From the NCBI GenBank assembly GCA_026873275.1, contig JANTUC010000001.1, positions 2,914,001 to 2,978,000 of the forward strand: a DNA stretch of 64,000 bases, written 5' to 3'. The first letter of the stretch is position 1, and each line of letters starts with the position of its first letter. This DNA comes from Pseudopithomyces maydicus. Lineage: Eukaryota; Ascomycota; Dothideomycetes; Pleosporales; Didymosphaeriaceae. Below are positions 21,518 to 33,703 of the stretch, one piece after another. Both the position numbers and the translations under genes were made by a program. Under the pieces are notes generated by a model. The model did no database searches. It worked only from the letters and a program-made list of their open reading frames with translations, and had not been told where the DNA came from.

Positions 21518-22170
21518 TTTGGCGATGAACTAAAGGTATGTGTGGGCGGAAGAGGATTGAGGCTGTTGGGTTAGTTGGCGGTCGCTGTCGAAGAAGAGAG
21601 CTTTTGGTGTTGCGAAAATGGTCAACCGAAATCGCTAAGCGAGTGTGGGCAGCCTTGGCACAAACACCGCTCCCAATCCGAAAAACGGTTATACTACGGA
21701 GCAGGCCCACCGTAGTATGCAACGCTCATGTACCTAGGTCGTCAGTCAGTCACTCAACTCATGTAAAATGGCACAAGTTGCAATACTGGCGACACCAGCC
21801 GGGTTTACAAGAGGAAAGGCTTATAACGATATTGCCTTACTGCTAGCGTTGGCTGTAGTAGCTTTGGCATGATACGCGATGAGAGTAAAGAAAGAATTGC
21901 TAATTTCCATCTTTCATAACAAGTCTTCGGCCGTGATATATTCAAAAAAAATAGTCATTACAAGGTATCTCTAATCCGCTGAAATGCTGACATAACCAAA
22001 GCATAGTTAACATTTGAGGTGCATCCCAAGCATCAACAACAACCCAAACAAAATACAAGTTGGTGGGTTCAATCTTTTCCCTCTGCACAAACCAACGCCC
22101 AGATTCCCCTCGTCGACATTGGTGAGTAAGCACCATGTCATATTTTCGAGGCTTCGCCGGAGCAGCTCTA
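21518..22170. other. intergenic: RPS17 promoter and exchanger 3' flank
   Basis: No gene supported. Contains the RPS17 upstream region, possibly including a 5' leader intron, and the 3' untranslated region of the cation exchanger. Confidence 0.55.
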
Positions 22171-23802
22171 TCAGAAAAATCGCCTCTCATGAGCTGCCGT
22201 CTCTCCTCCGCTCGTCTCATGACCACCTTCAGAACCACCACCACCGTGGTGAACAGGATCGGGATAGTAGAAGGCCGCGATGGCGATGATAATATAGACG
22301 AAGATGAGCAGGGATCCTTCTAGATAGTTGGACTTCTTGTCGCGAAGGAAGGACCCTACGACAAGAACCGCTAGCACGAGAGAGACGGAGTCGAAGACTT
22401 CGAACTGCATGTTCATACCGATGTTGAGACCCCAGCCAACGATAATGACAAGTGGGGTGTTGAAGAGAGCGGTTTGGATGGATGCGCCAAGTACATGGGC
22501 AAGGGCGAGATTCATTTGACCGTCCCACGCCTCATCGATGGCAAGAAGATGTTCTGGAAAGAGTTAGCATACGTAATACACGTGTGAAGCAACATGAACA
22601 TACCAGCAGCTTTTTCCACAACTGGTACAAGAATGAGACCCATGAATGAATCACTAATGTGGCGCTCCTCGACCATATGGGGAATCTCAAGGACCAAGAA
22701 GACAGCGATCAACGAGACACAGGCGAGCGAGATCAAAAGACCAATGATGCATTCGGTCATGGTGAGCTTGGGTTTGGCAAGTTCCTTGTGTCGATCTTTG
22801 TCAATGAGTTCGTCGTTTTCAAAGATCTCGTGGAACAGATTGTCGTGAGACTTGAGTTGAAAGAGAAGAAAAACAAGATAAGCCACCAGGAGTATAATCG
22901 CGGTAGCACGTGAAATCTTCAGCATCTCGGTTGCAATCTCGCCGTCGGCGAGATTGAGGTCTGTTCGGCCGTTCAAAGCATTATAATAGACCGTTGGCAA
23001 GACCAAGCCCACTACATTGAAGGTTAGGGATTCAATGTACAAACTAGGTGGGGGAAAACTCACTTGCAGCGACAAGCATCAGACCACTGCCAGCCTCAGA
23101 GATAGCTTCGTGGAATGACTGCTCACCACCCTTGAGACCTCCAGCCATGAAACAGAAGCCCAAGCAAAGCAACATGTTCGCTAAGATGGAACCTAGGATA
23201 GCGGCTCGAATGACGGGGACATTGGTCTCTCTGCCTGTCACCAGCAGAACCATGAACAGCACGATTTCGACGACGGAACCAAAAGTGGTCTCTGCGACGA
23301 CACCGATAACCTTGGGCAGCTTGCGGGCGAATTCGGAGCCGCAGAAGCCCACGGTATTGGCGGCCGGGATCATAGCGATGAAATTGGTGATGAATATGGC
23401 CAGGTGGGAGCCTTTGGTGTCTGGAAGCGCGAAGTGCTGAACATGTCAGTCAAGTTCTGAGGGGACTGAGAACAGAGACAGCCCTACCAAAGCAATAGCA
23501 ACGGGCACCATGGGCCACAGGATGTTGACCCAGCTGGAGATCATGCTGTTGCTCTTGAAGGAGATCTTCAAGAACTTGAATGGGTGGAAGCCCTTCCTGC
23601 CGCTCTCGCCCTCAGGCTCAATTCCTGGGGTGACCTCGTGGCCATTGTGGTTGAAGCGCGGAAGGTGCATGTGGTGTTTACGCTGGCCATGGCCGTTGCC
23701 ATGAGGGACCTCCGACTTGGGCTCGGTTGTGTATTCTCGTGATGATCTCGACCGGCGGGACGACATGCTGCGGTGGTGTTGTGGAGGGTAGGAGTTCGGC
23801 AT
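22171..23802 (-). CDS. VCX1: CAX-family vacuolar cation (Ca2+)/H+ exchanger
   Basis: Vacuolar antiporter moving Ca2+ or another cation in exchange for protons. Exons 23802-23488, 23436-23064, 23011-22604, 22553-22171, introns 50-52 nt; 1479 nt, 492 aa. A His/Arg-rich cytosolic head (about 80 residues) precedes about 11 helices. The two alpha-repeat sequences are ETTFGSVVEIVLFM and VPVVEKAAEHLLAIDEAW followed by LGASIQTALFNTPLVIIVGW. In canonical VCX1/CAX these read GNxVE and GNAAEH; here the Gly-Asn pairs are Gly-Ser and Glu-Lys, a variant I recall from other fungal paralogues. An acidic loop (FENDELIDKDRHKE) splits the halves. The specific ion is not predictable; the symbol marks the family. 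Confidence 0.85.
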
Positions 23803-24850
23803 GGGGGAAGTTCAGAGCAGTGGATGCTCCGCTGGGCCAGTTGTTTGCAGGGACCAGCAGGTCCGTGTTTCAGGGAGCGCTCGGTGGGGATGCAACACGA
23901 CGGCGGCTGGGGGTGACAGAGGGTGGGCCTGCGAGTGCTCTCGAACGAGATATGGAGACAAAACTAAGGTTTGGCCGTTGACGTCGCTGGGGAGCCGGCC
24001 AGATTTCCAAGTTTATTTGCAGTGGGAGGGAGGCGCGCGCCGCCCGTGCGATGCGTGGAACCATGTCACTGGACGCCGCAAGCGCGATCGGGCACTCATC
24101 AGCGAGTCGCGATCCCCGTTCGCGTCTACAAGTCCGTCCGCCAGCACTTGAAGAGGGTGTTTGAACTGGTTGACCAGATTTTCTCCTGGGAGTGCGCTTC
24201 AATTGACGCCCAGCGTGAAGGTGACGGCGCAGGCTTCGCCCAGCTTGCCATTGCTTGTCCGCTTGCTCTTGCAAAACAACAAGGCGCCAAGAGCAGCCAG
24301 TCAGGTTTCAAGCATTCTAAAAAGCGGAGTGACATCAGCGGGAGCTCCCTAGCGCTCAATATCACCGAAATCAGGGGCGACAGGGGCCGCGCTACCAGTG
24401 AGATCTCGCCGCAAAACACCCGCCGTCTACTGTACATGCATACATACATACATCTGTTCGCATGCACGTCCATGGCGGTCCATGGTTGCTTGTTGTCTGA
24501 TGCTGCCTGACTGCATGGCTGCAGGTTCTTCATGGCGCCATGTGTGCATTGATCCGGCCTGATGCACGCATTGCTCTCTGCCATACGTAGGCAGTCACAG
24601 ATTGAGGATGCAGGGCAATGTAGCTGACAAGAGGGGCGTGCTCTGCGGCGTAGCCCAGTAAGGACTAGGGCGCGGTCTAGACGACGCCCCAACACCATCA
24701 ATCACCAGCACGACACAGCCATCTTTCAGGAAAAATTAAAAGTAAAATAAAAACGAACAATGACCGGGATTTCCTGGTCGTCAGAGGTTGCGAGAGTTTC
24801 CTGGCGTGAGGATCATTGATTCTACCTATTGAATATTCGCTTCAGGGCCC
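23803..24850. other. intergenic: cation exchanger promoter
   Basis: About 1 kb upstream of the exchanger. Bases 24373-24388 hold two AGGGGC-type elements similar to stress-response elements, an unverified suggestion. Long open frames here are antisense-like and unrecognised. Confidence 0.5.
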
Positions 24851-26722
24851 TCAACCTCGCTGTCTCCTGCTCTCGACAAAATCCACAAACTCAAAGAAGC
24901 TCTTCTTGTACCTCCTCTCCTGCGTCGTCCGATTGACAGTCTGGATCCCAAATCTCTGCTCATAGTCCCCAAACTCCCAATTATCCGCCCAACTCCACGC
25001 GAACGCGCCGATCCACTGCACGCCGTCTTCCCACATTGCTTTGAGCCCCTCGCTGAGATACGTCTGGTAATACTGACTCCGTGGGCTGTCAAACTCCTGG
25101 TCGGCCTGAGTCTTCTGCCCCTCCCCGAAGACTGGGAAACCGAATTCCGTGACGGCGACAGGGTGGCGCCATGTGTTCCAGAGGTAGTTCAGGTACGTGC
25201 GGAAGTATGATGGGGTAATGTAGACGTAGGATTGGGACCGGTATCCTATGTTCCAGCCGGTAGTTGTGGTTGTGGACTGCGTGACGCAGTAAGGGCGTAG
25301 CGTATGCGTGATGTTTGAGGCACAGTCTGCAATGGTGGAATTTGCTGGTGGAGAAACGACCGTTGCAGTGTACGGCTGGATGGAGAAGAAATCCGCGGTG
25401 CCATTCAGATACGCAAGATCTGAGGCGGAGAGGGGAACGTAGCCCTCGATGGTGGACTTGAAGGCTTCGGGATAATCGATGCCCAAGAAGATGGGGTTCG
25501 CGAAGGTGGCGAGCTGGAACTCGTTGAAGTGATTTGCGGCTTCGACGTCCAAGGGATTGGAAGGATCGCGTGGAACGCCAAAGTTGTCGCTCAGGGTGAA
25601 TGATACTTTTCCGGTACCCTTGATTTCCTCACGATAGAAATGGTACAGTCGGGCGTGCGCTTTGACGACTGCGTTGACGGATTTGCCGTTTCGGGAACCC
25701 AGAAGCGGCTCGTTAAATGTCCACCAAATAGGCACACGGTCAGCGAAGTGAGTCATCACAATTTTGCCGTAATTGACGAAAGCGTCTTCGAAGGAGACAT
25801 TCTTGTAACTGCGCTGGAAGCCAGAATCTGAGTAGCCGATAGCACCTGTACCAGGCGAGATTGTAGTCTCGGAAATGTTCCCGTAGAATTCAAGAGGCGT
25901 ATCGGTATGGTGTAATACGATAGCTGGAAGCATGCCCTTCTCAAGAACAAAGTTGATCAAATCGTCGTAGTGAGCTAGACCCTGTTGGTTGACAGGTGTG
26001 CCTGGCAGGACGAAAGGAAGAATGCGCGACCATGGAATCGAGAACCGATAGTAGCGCACGCCCATGGATGCGATGCGCTCGATGTCTTGTTTGTACAGGT
26101 AGTAATTTTCATTCGCTACGAAGTCGTCGGCCGCTCCGGGTGAAAGAAGGGCAAGTACATCCATATGCACAGGCGTCCGACCTTCTTCAGCGACAGCTCC
26201 TTCAATCTGTACCGCCGAGGCGGCTACTCCAAGCATGAAGTCTTCCGGAAAGGTATAACAAGTTTGAGGCGTCAGAGGCTCAGGTGGCGGTAATACAAGC
26301 TCGCTCGTCGGAACAGGTGTTGGCTGGACAGTTGTTGAATAAATACCTCGAGTCAAATTAACCCAGGGTACCGTGCTCCATAGTGCACTCCAAGAAGCAT
26401 TCCCATAAGGATTTCCAGTGTCTGTCGGAGTAGCGTTTGATGCCGGATCCCAATTGCCCCATTGCGTAGTTGTGAGGTTAGGTACCAAACTACTCAGTAC
26501 AGAATAATTGGGAGCATATGTCTTTGTAGCAGTCGGTGGTTGAATCGAAGTGGCCGTTCTCACTGTTTCTGTCTGTGTAAAACTGAATTCGCGAAATGAG
26601 TAAGAAGGGAGAGCCGTGGCATAGGAACTGTTTCTGTTAAATGACGAGGTTCCATCCACATGCACATAGACCTGTTGAGCGAGTGCTACTGCACCGCCTC
26701 CAAGTAAAATATGAGGTCTCAT
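24851..26722 (-). CDS. secreted GH1-family beta-glucosidase-like protein
   Basis: Glycoside hydrolase family 1 protein, intronless, 623 aa. A short signal peptide (cleavage near ALA-QQ) is followed by about 130 Ser/Thr-rich residues not found in classical GH1 enzymes, then the barrel starting CYTFPEDFMLGVAASAVQIEG. Acid/base Glu338 lies in WWTFNEP and the presumed nucleophile Glu526 in AVTEFGF, where most family members have TENG. The usual HWDLP of strand 3 is HHTDTP. Both catalytic glutamates are present, so activity is plausible, but the altered sugar-binding motifs argue against an ordinary cellobiase. Multiple Asn-X-Ser/Thr sites fit secretion. Its start lies 0.4 kb downstream of the alcohol oxidase stop, same strand. 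Confidence 0.85.
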   Translation of the reverse strand: MRPHILLGGGAVALAQQVYVHVDGTSSFNRNSSYATALPSYSFREFSFTQTETVRTATSIQPPTATKTYAPNYSVLSSLVPNLTTTQWGNWDPASNATPTDTGNPYGNASWSALWSTVPWVNLTRGIYSTTVQPTPVPTSELVLPPPEPLTPQTCYTFPEDFMLGVAASAVQIEGAVAEEGRTPVHMDVLALLSPGAADDFVANENYYLYKQDIERIASMGVRYYRFSIPWSRILPFVLPGTPVNQQGLAHYDDLINFVLEKGMLPAIVLHHTDTPLEFYGNISETTISPGTGAIGYSDSGFQRSYKNVSFEDAFVNYGKIVMTHFADRVPIWWTFNEPLLGSRNGKSVNAVVKAHARLYHFYREEIKGTGKVSFTLSDNFGVPRDPSNPLDVEAANHFNEFQLATFANPIFLGIDYPEAFKSTIEGYVPLSASDLAYLNGTADFFSIQPYTATVVSPPANSTIADCASNITHTLRPYCVTQSTTTTTGWNIGYRSQSYVYITPSYFRTYLNYLWNTWRHPVAVTEFGFPVFGEGQKTQADQEFDSPRSQYYQTYLSEGLKAMWEDGVQWIGAFAWSWADNWEFGDYEQRFGIQTVNRTTQERRYKKSFFEFVDFVESRRQRG

Positions 26723-27135
26723 CTCTGAATAGACGGATCTAGAATATTTGAAGCATCAGTGTGTTGAGATTATTTATTAATGCCAATCATGAAGCTATAC
26801 CGGTTCCTTCTCGGTTCCGGTACATAGCTACGGTAAATCCAGATGACATGCTCAGCGGTATGATGAAGTCAAAATAGTGGAAATTCGGTAGGACATTCCT
26901 ATTCGAGGTTCTCTCGGCTAGATTTTGAGGAGAGTGCGGGGGGTATCGGAACATCCTCGGACTGTGGGGTAAACATGTACCGACACTGTTGAACACCACA
27001 AGCCGAGAGTGCATTGAGAACTGGCAAAACCCACTGCTTGTCTTGAGCATATAATTTATATCGAGAATGACCGTATAGTAGATTGAATACGCAGCTGGCC
27101 ATGATGGAATATTGACAAATTAGGTACCACATCAA
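26723..27135. other. intergenic
   Basis: Spacer upstream of the GH1 gene, AT-rich; nothing recognised. Confidence 0.6.
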
Positions 27136-29543
27136 TCACAATTTCGGGTGTCCCTCCAAGCCCTTCGCAACCCCTCTTGAGATCCAATCTGAAATAGCCA
27201 TGTTAGTAACCATAGGGTTGACTCCGCTTGCAGAAGGAAATACAGAAGCGTCGGCAACATATAAACCTTTTGTGCCCCAGACCATACCAGTTGGGTCCAC
27301 AACGCCTTCCTTTGCATTCTTACTCATCCGACAAGTGCCCATTTGATGGGCGGAGACGTACATGGTCTCGGGGCCCGGAAGACCCAGGTTTTTGAGATCT
27401 TTGAGCCATGTCTGAAACTTCGGGTCATTGACGCCATCACTGGAGGATGTGTCTGGGTCGCGGATGAAAGACTCGGCGCCTGGGATCAAAGGAAACATCT
27501 CGGTTGCGCCTTGGACGTAGTGTATCTTCGCTAAAGCAATGATACCTTCCATTATGTGCGCTTGGTCGAATTTGGATGTTGTGTATTTGACACGAACACG
27601 CCCATCGTGTGGATCTGGATACACTTGGCCAGTGTCGCGATCGCGTGCAAGAGCGAAGTAGCCTGTCATATGCCTCATTCGTGCGCATGTCAACTTGTAC
27701 TCGAATCCGTTCTTCCAAGGGGCGAAAGTGAGCCAGGCTGAAGGGGTCATGTTTGTTGCTTCGAGTTTGGCCCCGTGACCTTTGCCATCTAGATTCTCGA
27801 ACTCAGTCACGACTGAAGTGAGACAGTCGCCTTCCCATGGAACGATGTCTTCGTTGTAGATGCCACCCAAGAAGATGACTGGGTGGAGATACAAGTTGCG
27901 ACCGATGTGGCGGTTAATGAGTCCTGACCGAAGTAGCAGCAACGGTGACTGCATTGTTCCGGCTGAAACAATAACGCGTTTAGCTTTGATGATCACTTTT
28001 CGTCTGACGACGGGTTCTCCAGCGATGCCACCATTCACGTCTCGGGAAACCCATGTCCCTCTCACACCTGTAGCAATCTGTTCCCCACCGCGCTTCGAGA
28101 ACATAATTTTCTCCGCGTGGAAGCCTTCGAGAAATTTTGCCCCAGCACGCGCTGAATCTGGCAGCCAGCTGACAACAGGACCTTGTTTCTCACAGGAGCC
28201 ACAACCATAAGTACAGTGACCGCAATGATGCCGCTTACCGCCACTGTTCTGGGGAACAGCTTTATGGGCATAGCCCAGTTTGCGAGCGCCTTCCATCAAT
28301 ATTTTGTTGGTACGGCTGTGCTCAATGTAATCAGTGGAAACGCCCATTCGACGACACACGCGATCGAGCGATTCTTGGAACTCTGCCGAGGTGAAGAATG
28401 GTAGTCCACGCTCGGCCCATTCTTTTCGTACAAAGGCTTGGGTTTGCAAAGACGCGCTCCAGTTCACGGTACCACCACCACCAAAAGTTTGACCAGCAAC
28501 GACCGCCACAGTACTGTCGTCCGATTGAATACCTGCAAGTTGTGAACAAGTCAGCCAAAGTCAATCTGGCGAGAGATGTAGGTACGATCAATTTTCACCA
28601 CAGGAAAGAAAGTGCGAAGACGGATATGGACAACTGAGGTTTGCATGATGCAGTGCGTGACATATAGAGTTGAAGATGGAGTATCAGAAATGTAGTCAGT
28701 GATCGTACCTCCACCACTCATGAACAAATTGTTCCAGCCATGCTGCTCTCGCATAGGATAGTGTTCGGGGGTCCAATGGAAGGCCTTTTCCACCACAAGG
28801 ACACGGTGCCCAGCTTCGGCCAAATTTTTTGCGGACACTCCACCTCCACAGCCGCTGCCAACAATAACGACATCTGTTTCGATGATTTCGGGTCTGTCTC
28901 CGGGCGGGAGCTGAATGAATTCGTAATCATAGCCTTTTCCTGGGACCATGCCCACAGGCACACGGGGGAAGCCTAGAAAGCGAGGCAGGCTTTCGTTTGT
29001 CTTTAACCATGTCTGTTTGAGGAGAGTAGACAGTGATCGTTGAAGCTGGCGCAGAAGAGGCAAGCGCGCGGTAGCCCACGACTTTAGGATGGCATCACGG
29101 ACATGCACAGGCTGATAGCTAATAGGTGTGACTCTACCTGTGAGTACCAGAGACCCTGGGCGGGTGTCTAGAAGGTTCAGAATCATGGCAAGGTCTTTCC
29201 TATTCGAATAAGGCAAGCTGAGAGACAAGACGCGGCGCAGTTCTTCTCTAAAGAGCGGGTCTGAAGCCGGATTGTCGTCGAGCAAGGCCTTCGCAGCTGC
29301 CTCGCCGTCTGCATGTGGGGTGAGGCGTACGAGGGTGGTGATGGCAGCCGAGTATTCATTGTCATCAGCAGCGATCTCATTTTCGATGCGGGCGACGGCG
29401 ATGGGCTTGACGACGGGTATGACCGTCTCTGCGATGGCGAGAAGCGTCCTCCATTGCGCTGGGGTCAGTGGATCCTCGGCGGGCAGGGTGGGCAGGGTGG
29501 TAGCTTTCGGGGACACGGTTGCTGTTGGGAGCGATGGAGACAT
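27136..29543 (-). CDS. FAO1: long-chain fatty alcohol oxidase (GMC flavoprotein)
   Basis: Membrane or peroxisomal FAD enzyme oxidising long-chain alcohols to aldehydes with O2, part of omega-oxidation and alkane/cutin-monomer use. Exons 29543-28709 and 28532-27136 with a 176-nt intron, unusually long for this window; 2232 nt, 743 aa. The N-terminal 220 residues are the family's helical extension (LTPAQWRTLLAIAETVIP). The FAD site is VIVGSGCGGGVSAKNLAEAG, followed by SGGG and, after the intron, VAVVAGQTFGGGGTVNWSASL. The Cys cluster HHCGHCTYGCGSCEKQG is typical of the family. The C-terminal active-site block is VSAHQMGTCRM and PMVTNMAISDW. Confidence 0.92.
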
Positions 29544-31188
29544 TTGGAGCAGGCGGTTGGGAAATTAGGGCAGCTGTTGAGGAGCCAAGCGGCTCTTGGA
29601 TGGGCAGATGGCATGGACTCGACAGTGAGGATGGACCAGAAAGCTGGCTCATTAATGCGCTTTGTTGTGGTAATCCTAAACGCGGAGTAAATGTGGGGAT
29701 CCCTGTCTGCTCGAGGGCACAGGCACACAGAGCCCTGGGAGTAAGCAGAAGCAGGTGGAGGTGGGCGAGTCGTATGGGACGCAGACCTCGGCATGGTGCA
29801 TTTGCCAGACACTGAATCGCCACCGAGCAGAGCAGAGCAGGCAGCCGCCGCCCGGCCGCCCAGCCGCCCAGCCACAGGGACCTCCAGCCTAAGTAGTGTC
29901 AAGCCTCAAGGCTACAGGGTGTGGCGCTCTTTTCACGTGCGCATCCGCCACCAGGCGCCGGCGCCCATGGCTAGGCCTTGGGCCAGCTCCACTTTGTCGA
30001 CTGCGCGCTGGCAACTATGGCACGAGACCCTTCTGTCGTTCTGGCCGGCGGCTGCAAGCGGCTCAAGGCCGCGGAGGGGCGAGGCTGCGAGGTAGCTGGG
30101 GACTGGGTACCGGTACTTACTTGGACGTGATGGTATGAATACCGGGTGTTTACATATGGCAGCAGCGCTGCGGACGCTGGGCATATCGCGGATCGTCCTG
30201 GCTGACGTATCCACGGCCTCGATGAGCAGCACACGCATCCGATGGCGGCGTCGGTTGCCAATACGAATTACCAAGGATGCAGACCCCATTGGCTGCAGAT
30301 AAGCTTCCGTCCGTATCGGGGCTGGCGCGAACGCCGAGCCCGTTGCGAACACTGTGAACGACTATCAGCGTCTCTGCCGTGTCACTGCAGCCTCACCACC
30401 AACGAACGGCCCTGTGTTGCTTTTTGCGGCTGTATGCGCGCGGTGAGCGCTTCTGTCACCGCCATGCTGCCGAACTTGTGCGCCCGACCCGCTTGCTGCT
30501 GAGTTGCGACCCAGCCCGAGTAGCGCTGCGACCAGAAATGAAAGATCCGCCATTTTTGGGCGCCGACCAGGATCATCCTGATGTACGGTACGAGCTAGCC
30601 GGGGCCCTCGCCTGGAGCAGTGCGGCCAAAGGCATACAACGTCGTTCTTATTCACCCTCCCCTCGCCCTACAGACGTGACCCCTCCCTCCCTCGCTGTCC
30701 ATACTGCTTCACCTTGACTCCGACACCCATCTTTGCCGTGACACCCACCAACCCGCCTTTATCACTGTCACACCCCCGCGCGACGACACGGCAGACGGAC
30801 CCTGGTTGCCATCTGCTGTGCACCCTTCCTTATCGCCCACCGCCTCGACCCAACCACCAATTACCACCAACCCTCCACACGCGCAGAGCCGCAGCCCTGC
30901 TTCGAGTAATCGTCTGAGACCGTCAGCACCGTGCTGCTCATTACGCCCCCGTCCCATCCGCCGTCTTGTTATCTCGACTTGTTCGCCTGTCGACCTGCCC
31001 GCCGCTCTCCTCGCCGCTCTTCTCGCAGCTCTTCTCACAACTCTTCTCGCACACGACCGACCCAAGTCACCAAACCACCGCACCTCGCGCAAATCCCCCG
31101 GAGTGCTTGTCTTGCCCATATTCCTGCAACACGCACCCGCACACTCTACCATAATCTTTTTGGTCGCACCTTCTCCGTCCATCCGAAC
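29544..31188. other. divergent intergenic region and long 5' leader
   Basis: 1.6 kb between the alcohol oxidase (-) and the FYVE gene (+). The right half (about 30650-31188) is strongly C/T-rich on the plus strand, as in fungal promoters and leaders. Confidence 0.55.
31008..31050 (+). repeat. degenerate CTCTTCTCGCA tandem repeat in leader
   Basis: Three to four imperfect 12-nt CTCTTCTCxCAx units in the pyrimidine-rich region before the FYVE gene start. Probably slippage in a promoter or leader tract. Confidence 0.45.
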
Positions 31189-32514
31189 ATGGCAACGCAA
31201 TTCCACAGCGCGGCCGTCTCTGCGCAACCCAACCCCTTCCAGCACGCATACAAAAAGTCCACGCAGCTGTACAGCCAGATGGACTCGGGCTCCAACACAT
31301 CCATGAATGTGTCGCCCACCTCGCCACGAACCACCACAGGCCATCCGCCTCAGTATCCTCAGCACGCCCCGTCTATTCGACCGCTGAGGACGCCCAACTA
31401 CATCCCCGCAGCGCTGCGAAGAACCGAGCGACCTGCTGGTCGATCGCCACCAAAGGAAGATTCCGGCGTCGACACGCCCAACACCAGCTGGACCACGGGT
31501 GCATCTGCACAGAGCCCTGGCAACACCCCACCCATCTCCCGCATCGCGACCGAGGATATGCGATCCATCTACGACGACACTCCCTCTCTCCCATGGCGGG
31601 ACCCATCACCAGGAACCACTGGCAGGTACGTTGATTTCCGTTGCTTATTGTTGATCCATTCCATTCGCTCTCGCATTATCATGATTAGCGCTCGCTCCCT
31701 CCACTTTTGTCGCGTGCCTTTCCTAGCCCGTGCATCTGTTACGTACATGGTGCGGAGCGGGTCCCTTAGCGTGGCGACGATGCCAGTGCCTCGCCGAGGA
31801 CCGAAGTGCGCTGCATGCGACCTACCCTGGCACCTCAACATTTCGGATACCACATCGAAATCTGACACGGCCCATGTGCTTTGTCGGAACGAACATGTGC
31901 GTTGCCACCGAGTGAGGCTGTCTTCGAGGTTGACTGCCGCGTGCTTTGGTCGCTAATCTCTTGTCTTACTCGTTCCCGATCTCCCCCCACACTACCCTTT
32001 GGCGAAATGCAGGGTCGCCCGTTACCGGCGTACCTCGGCTGTTGCCCACACTTCACCATCTCTTAACATGCTCAGAGCCTCACTTTGGAGCGTTCTAGCC
32101 CGATCGGACAGAGCTGACCGAGCCGTTTAGCCTGATAGCTCCACTGTCGTCTGCACCGCCTCGTGCTGCCAGCAGCCGTTTGGTTTCTTCACCCGCCGCC
32201 ATCACTGTCGCAAGTGCGGCGGCATCTTCTGCCACCAGCACCTGCAGAAGCAGGTCCGCCTTAACGAGCACGCCTTGTTCCATCCGGAAGGCGACTGGCA
32301 CAAATCGTGCGATCGTTGCCACACCCAGTTTCGTGAATGGGAGCAGATGCGCTCCAGCCGCACCAATAGCGAGAGCTCTGGCAGCATGGGCAGCCCCGCA
32401 CCTGCTGCTGTTCAGATCGAGCCGCCGCAGGCGAAGCGTCCTGAGTGCGCTCCCAAGGCTAGCTTCTTGTCTCAGAGCTTCGGGGGAGGCACCTGGAACT
32501 GGAGTACCTTCTAG
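31189..32514 (+). CDS. FYVE-type zinc finger protein, middle disrupted
   Basis: Likely phosphatidylinositol 3-phosphate-binding endosomal protein. Exon 1 (31189-31625) encodes a Ser/Pro-rich disordered head starting MATQFHSAAVSAQPNP. The C-terminal exon holds a FYVE finger: STVVCTASCCQQPFGFF, the RRHHCRKCGGIFC core, and WHKSCDRCHTQF, then a tail ending GGGTWNWSTF. Joining 31625 to 32013 (387-nt intron, GTACGT donor, TGCAG acceptor) keeps frame across 939 nt but leaves one in-frame TAG at 32128-32130, just before the finger. Alternatives are an unseen splice excluding the TAG, or several lost bases at 32066-32130; frames switching there read AQSLTLERSSP and ELTEPF, plausible for this protein. 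Ends are firm, the middle is not. Confidence 0.6.
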
Positions 32515-33703
32515 ATTCTTTGGACGGGCCCACGAATTTCCTTCAGGATGTTCCCAAACTCTTTCCTAAACGGCATGATATCCGGACGGCCAGCACAATC
32601 CGCAGACGGTCTGGCCGGCCGTCCACAACATTTCCAACTCTTTCAGCTTCACCTAGAAGCATCAGCATAATTGCATGGTATCTTGGCGCATAGCATTATC
32701 CGGGGTGGCATTTTCAGCGGACTCCCAACATCTTTTCAAGTGCGCTTTTAGACTCGCAGCGTTCTTTCAAACACGGCTCATAACGGCCAAGGAGATATAT
32801 CCAACCTAATGATTGTGTTTTAGACTTAGCCAACCGACCGGCGGTATGAGCCGGTGATGGGGGACCTTTCTAACCCTCGCGATACGGCGTTTTTTATGGC
32901 ATAGTGGGCGTTTGTTCTTCTTTTTATCTGGTATTGGTCGACGATATTGCGGAATGCTTGCGGGTTACTGGACAGCATGTCATTGTTATGCGGTGCTGGG
33001 GTTGCATGGAGTATCGACGAGAGCGGTACGGTCGACATGAGTAGTTTTCGAGGCTGGAATGAATGTTTATATTTGAATTTCGTGTCTGGCGATGGTGACT
33101 CAATAGCCCGCGATGGCGTGATGGCACGAGGACCGTGATGGGGCGGCTCCCCGGGTGAGTGCGTCCCTGCATAGGATCTTCCACTTGTGCAAGCGCGCAG
33201 CCACAAGACAGAGAGGAAGCAACAACACCCACACAAGGAGGAACGGCGGCTGTATTTCAAGTACGGTGGGGAGACGAGCCAACTATAAATCAGCTCGTCT
33301 CACCAGAAAAAAAAAGCCGTAGTAATGAGGCCTCCAAGGGCCAGGCGATCCACACAAATATCCACACTCAACAGTGTTCAGCCCTATCGATGATCGTAGG
33401 CGGGAATGTTGGCGCTCCCCGATTGGTCCGATTCTGCGCCGGCTCCAAAATTTCCAAAACGACATTCGGCCAGCGGATGACCTCTTGCGAGAACCTTGGA
33501 ATCCACATCCACACCACACGTGTTTGATTTTGCCCGCCCGCTAGGTAGCCCCTCCCGTCAGATCGGGTGAGAGTTTTTGGGACCCGGCAATCATTCGTCC
33601 GCTTCGTGTTCGCGCGGTGGGCGGTGGGCCCTCCGCTCTGAGAATTGCGCCATCGACGACATTTGCTTTGTTCAGACGTTGCTTCCATTCGACAACTTCG
33701 AAA
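32515..33703. other. intergenic, upstream of DUS1
   Basis: No gene confidently supported. A 70-codon minus-strand frame from the ATG at 33038 to 32826 (MSTVPLSSILHATPAPHNND...) is possible but unrecognised. Confidence 0.4.

Noticed and set aside
24126..24701. 191-codon minus-strand frame in the exchanger promoter
   Set aside because: Cys/Arg/Leu-rich noise composition, no motif, no signal peptide.
32826..33260. 144-codon minus-strand frame before DUS1
   Set aside because: Unusual composition and no recognised domain; kept only as a weak possibility in the spacer entry.
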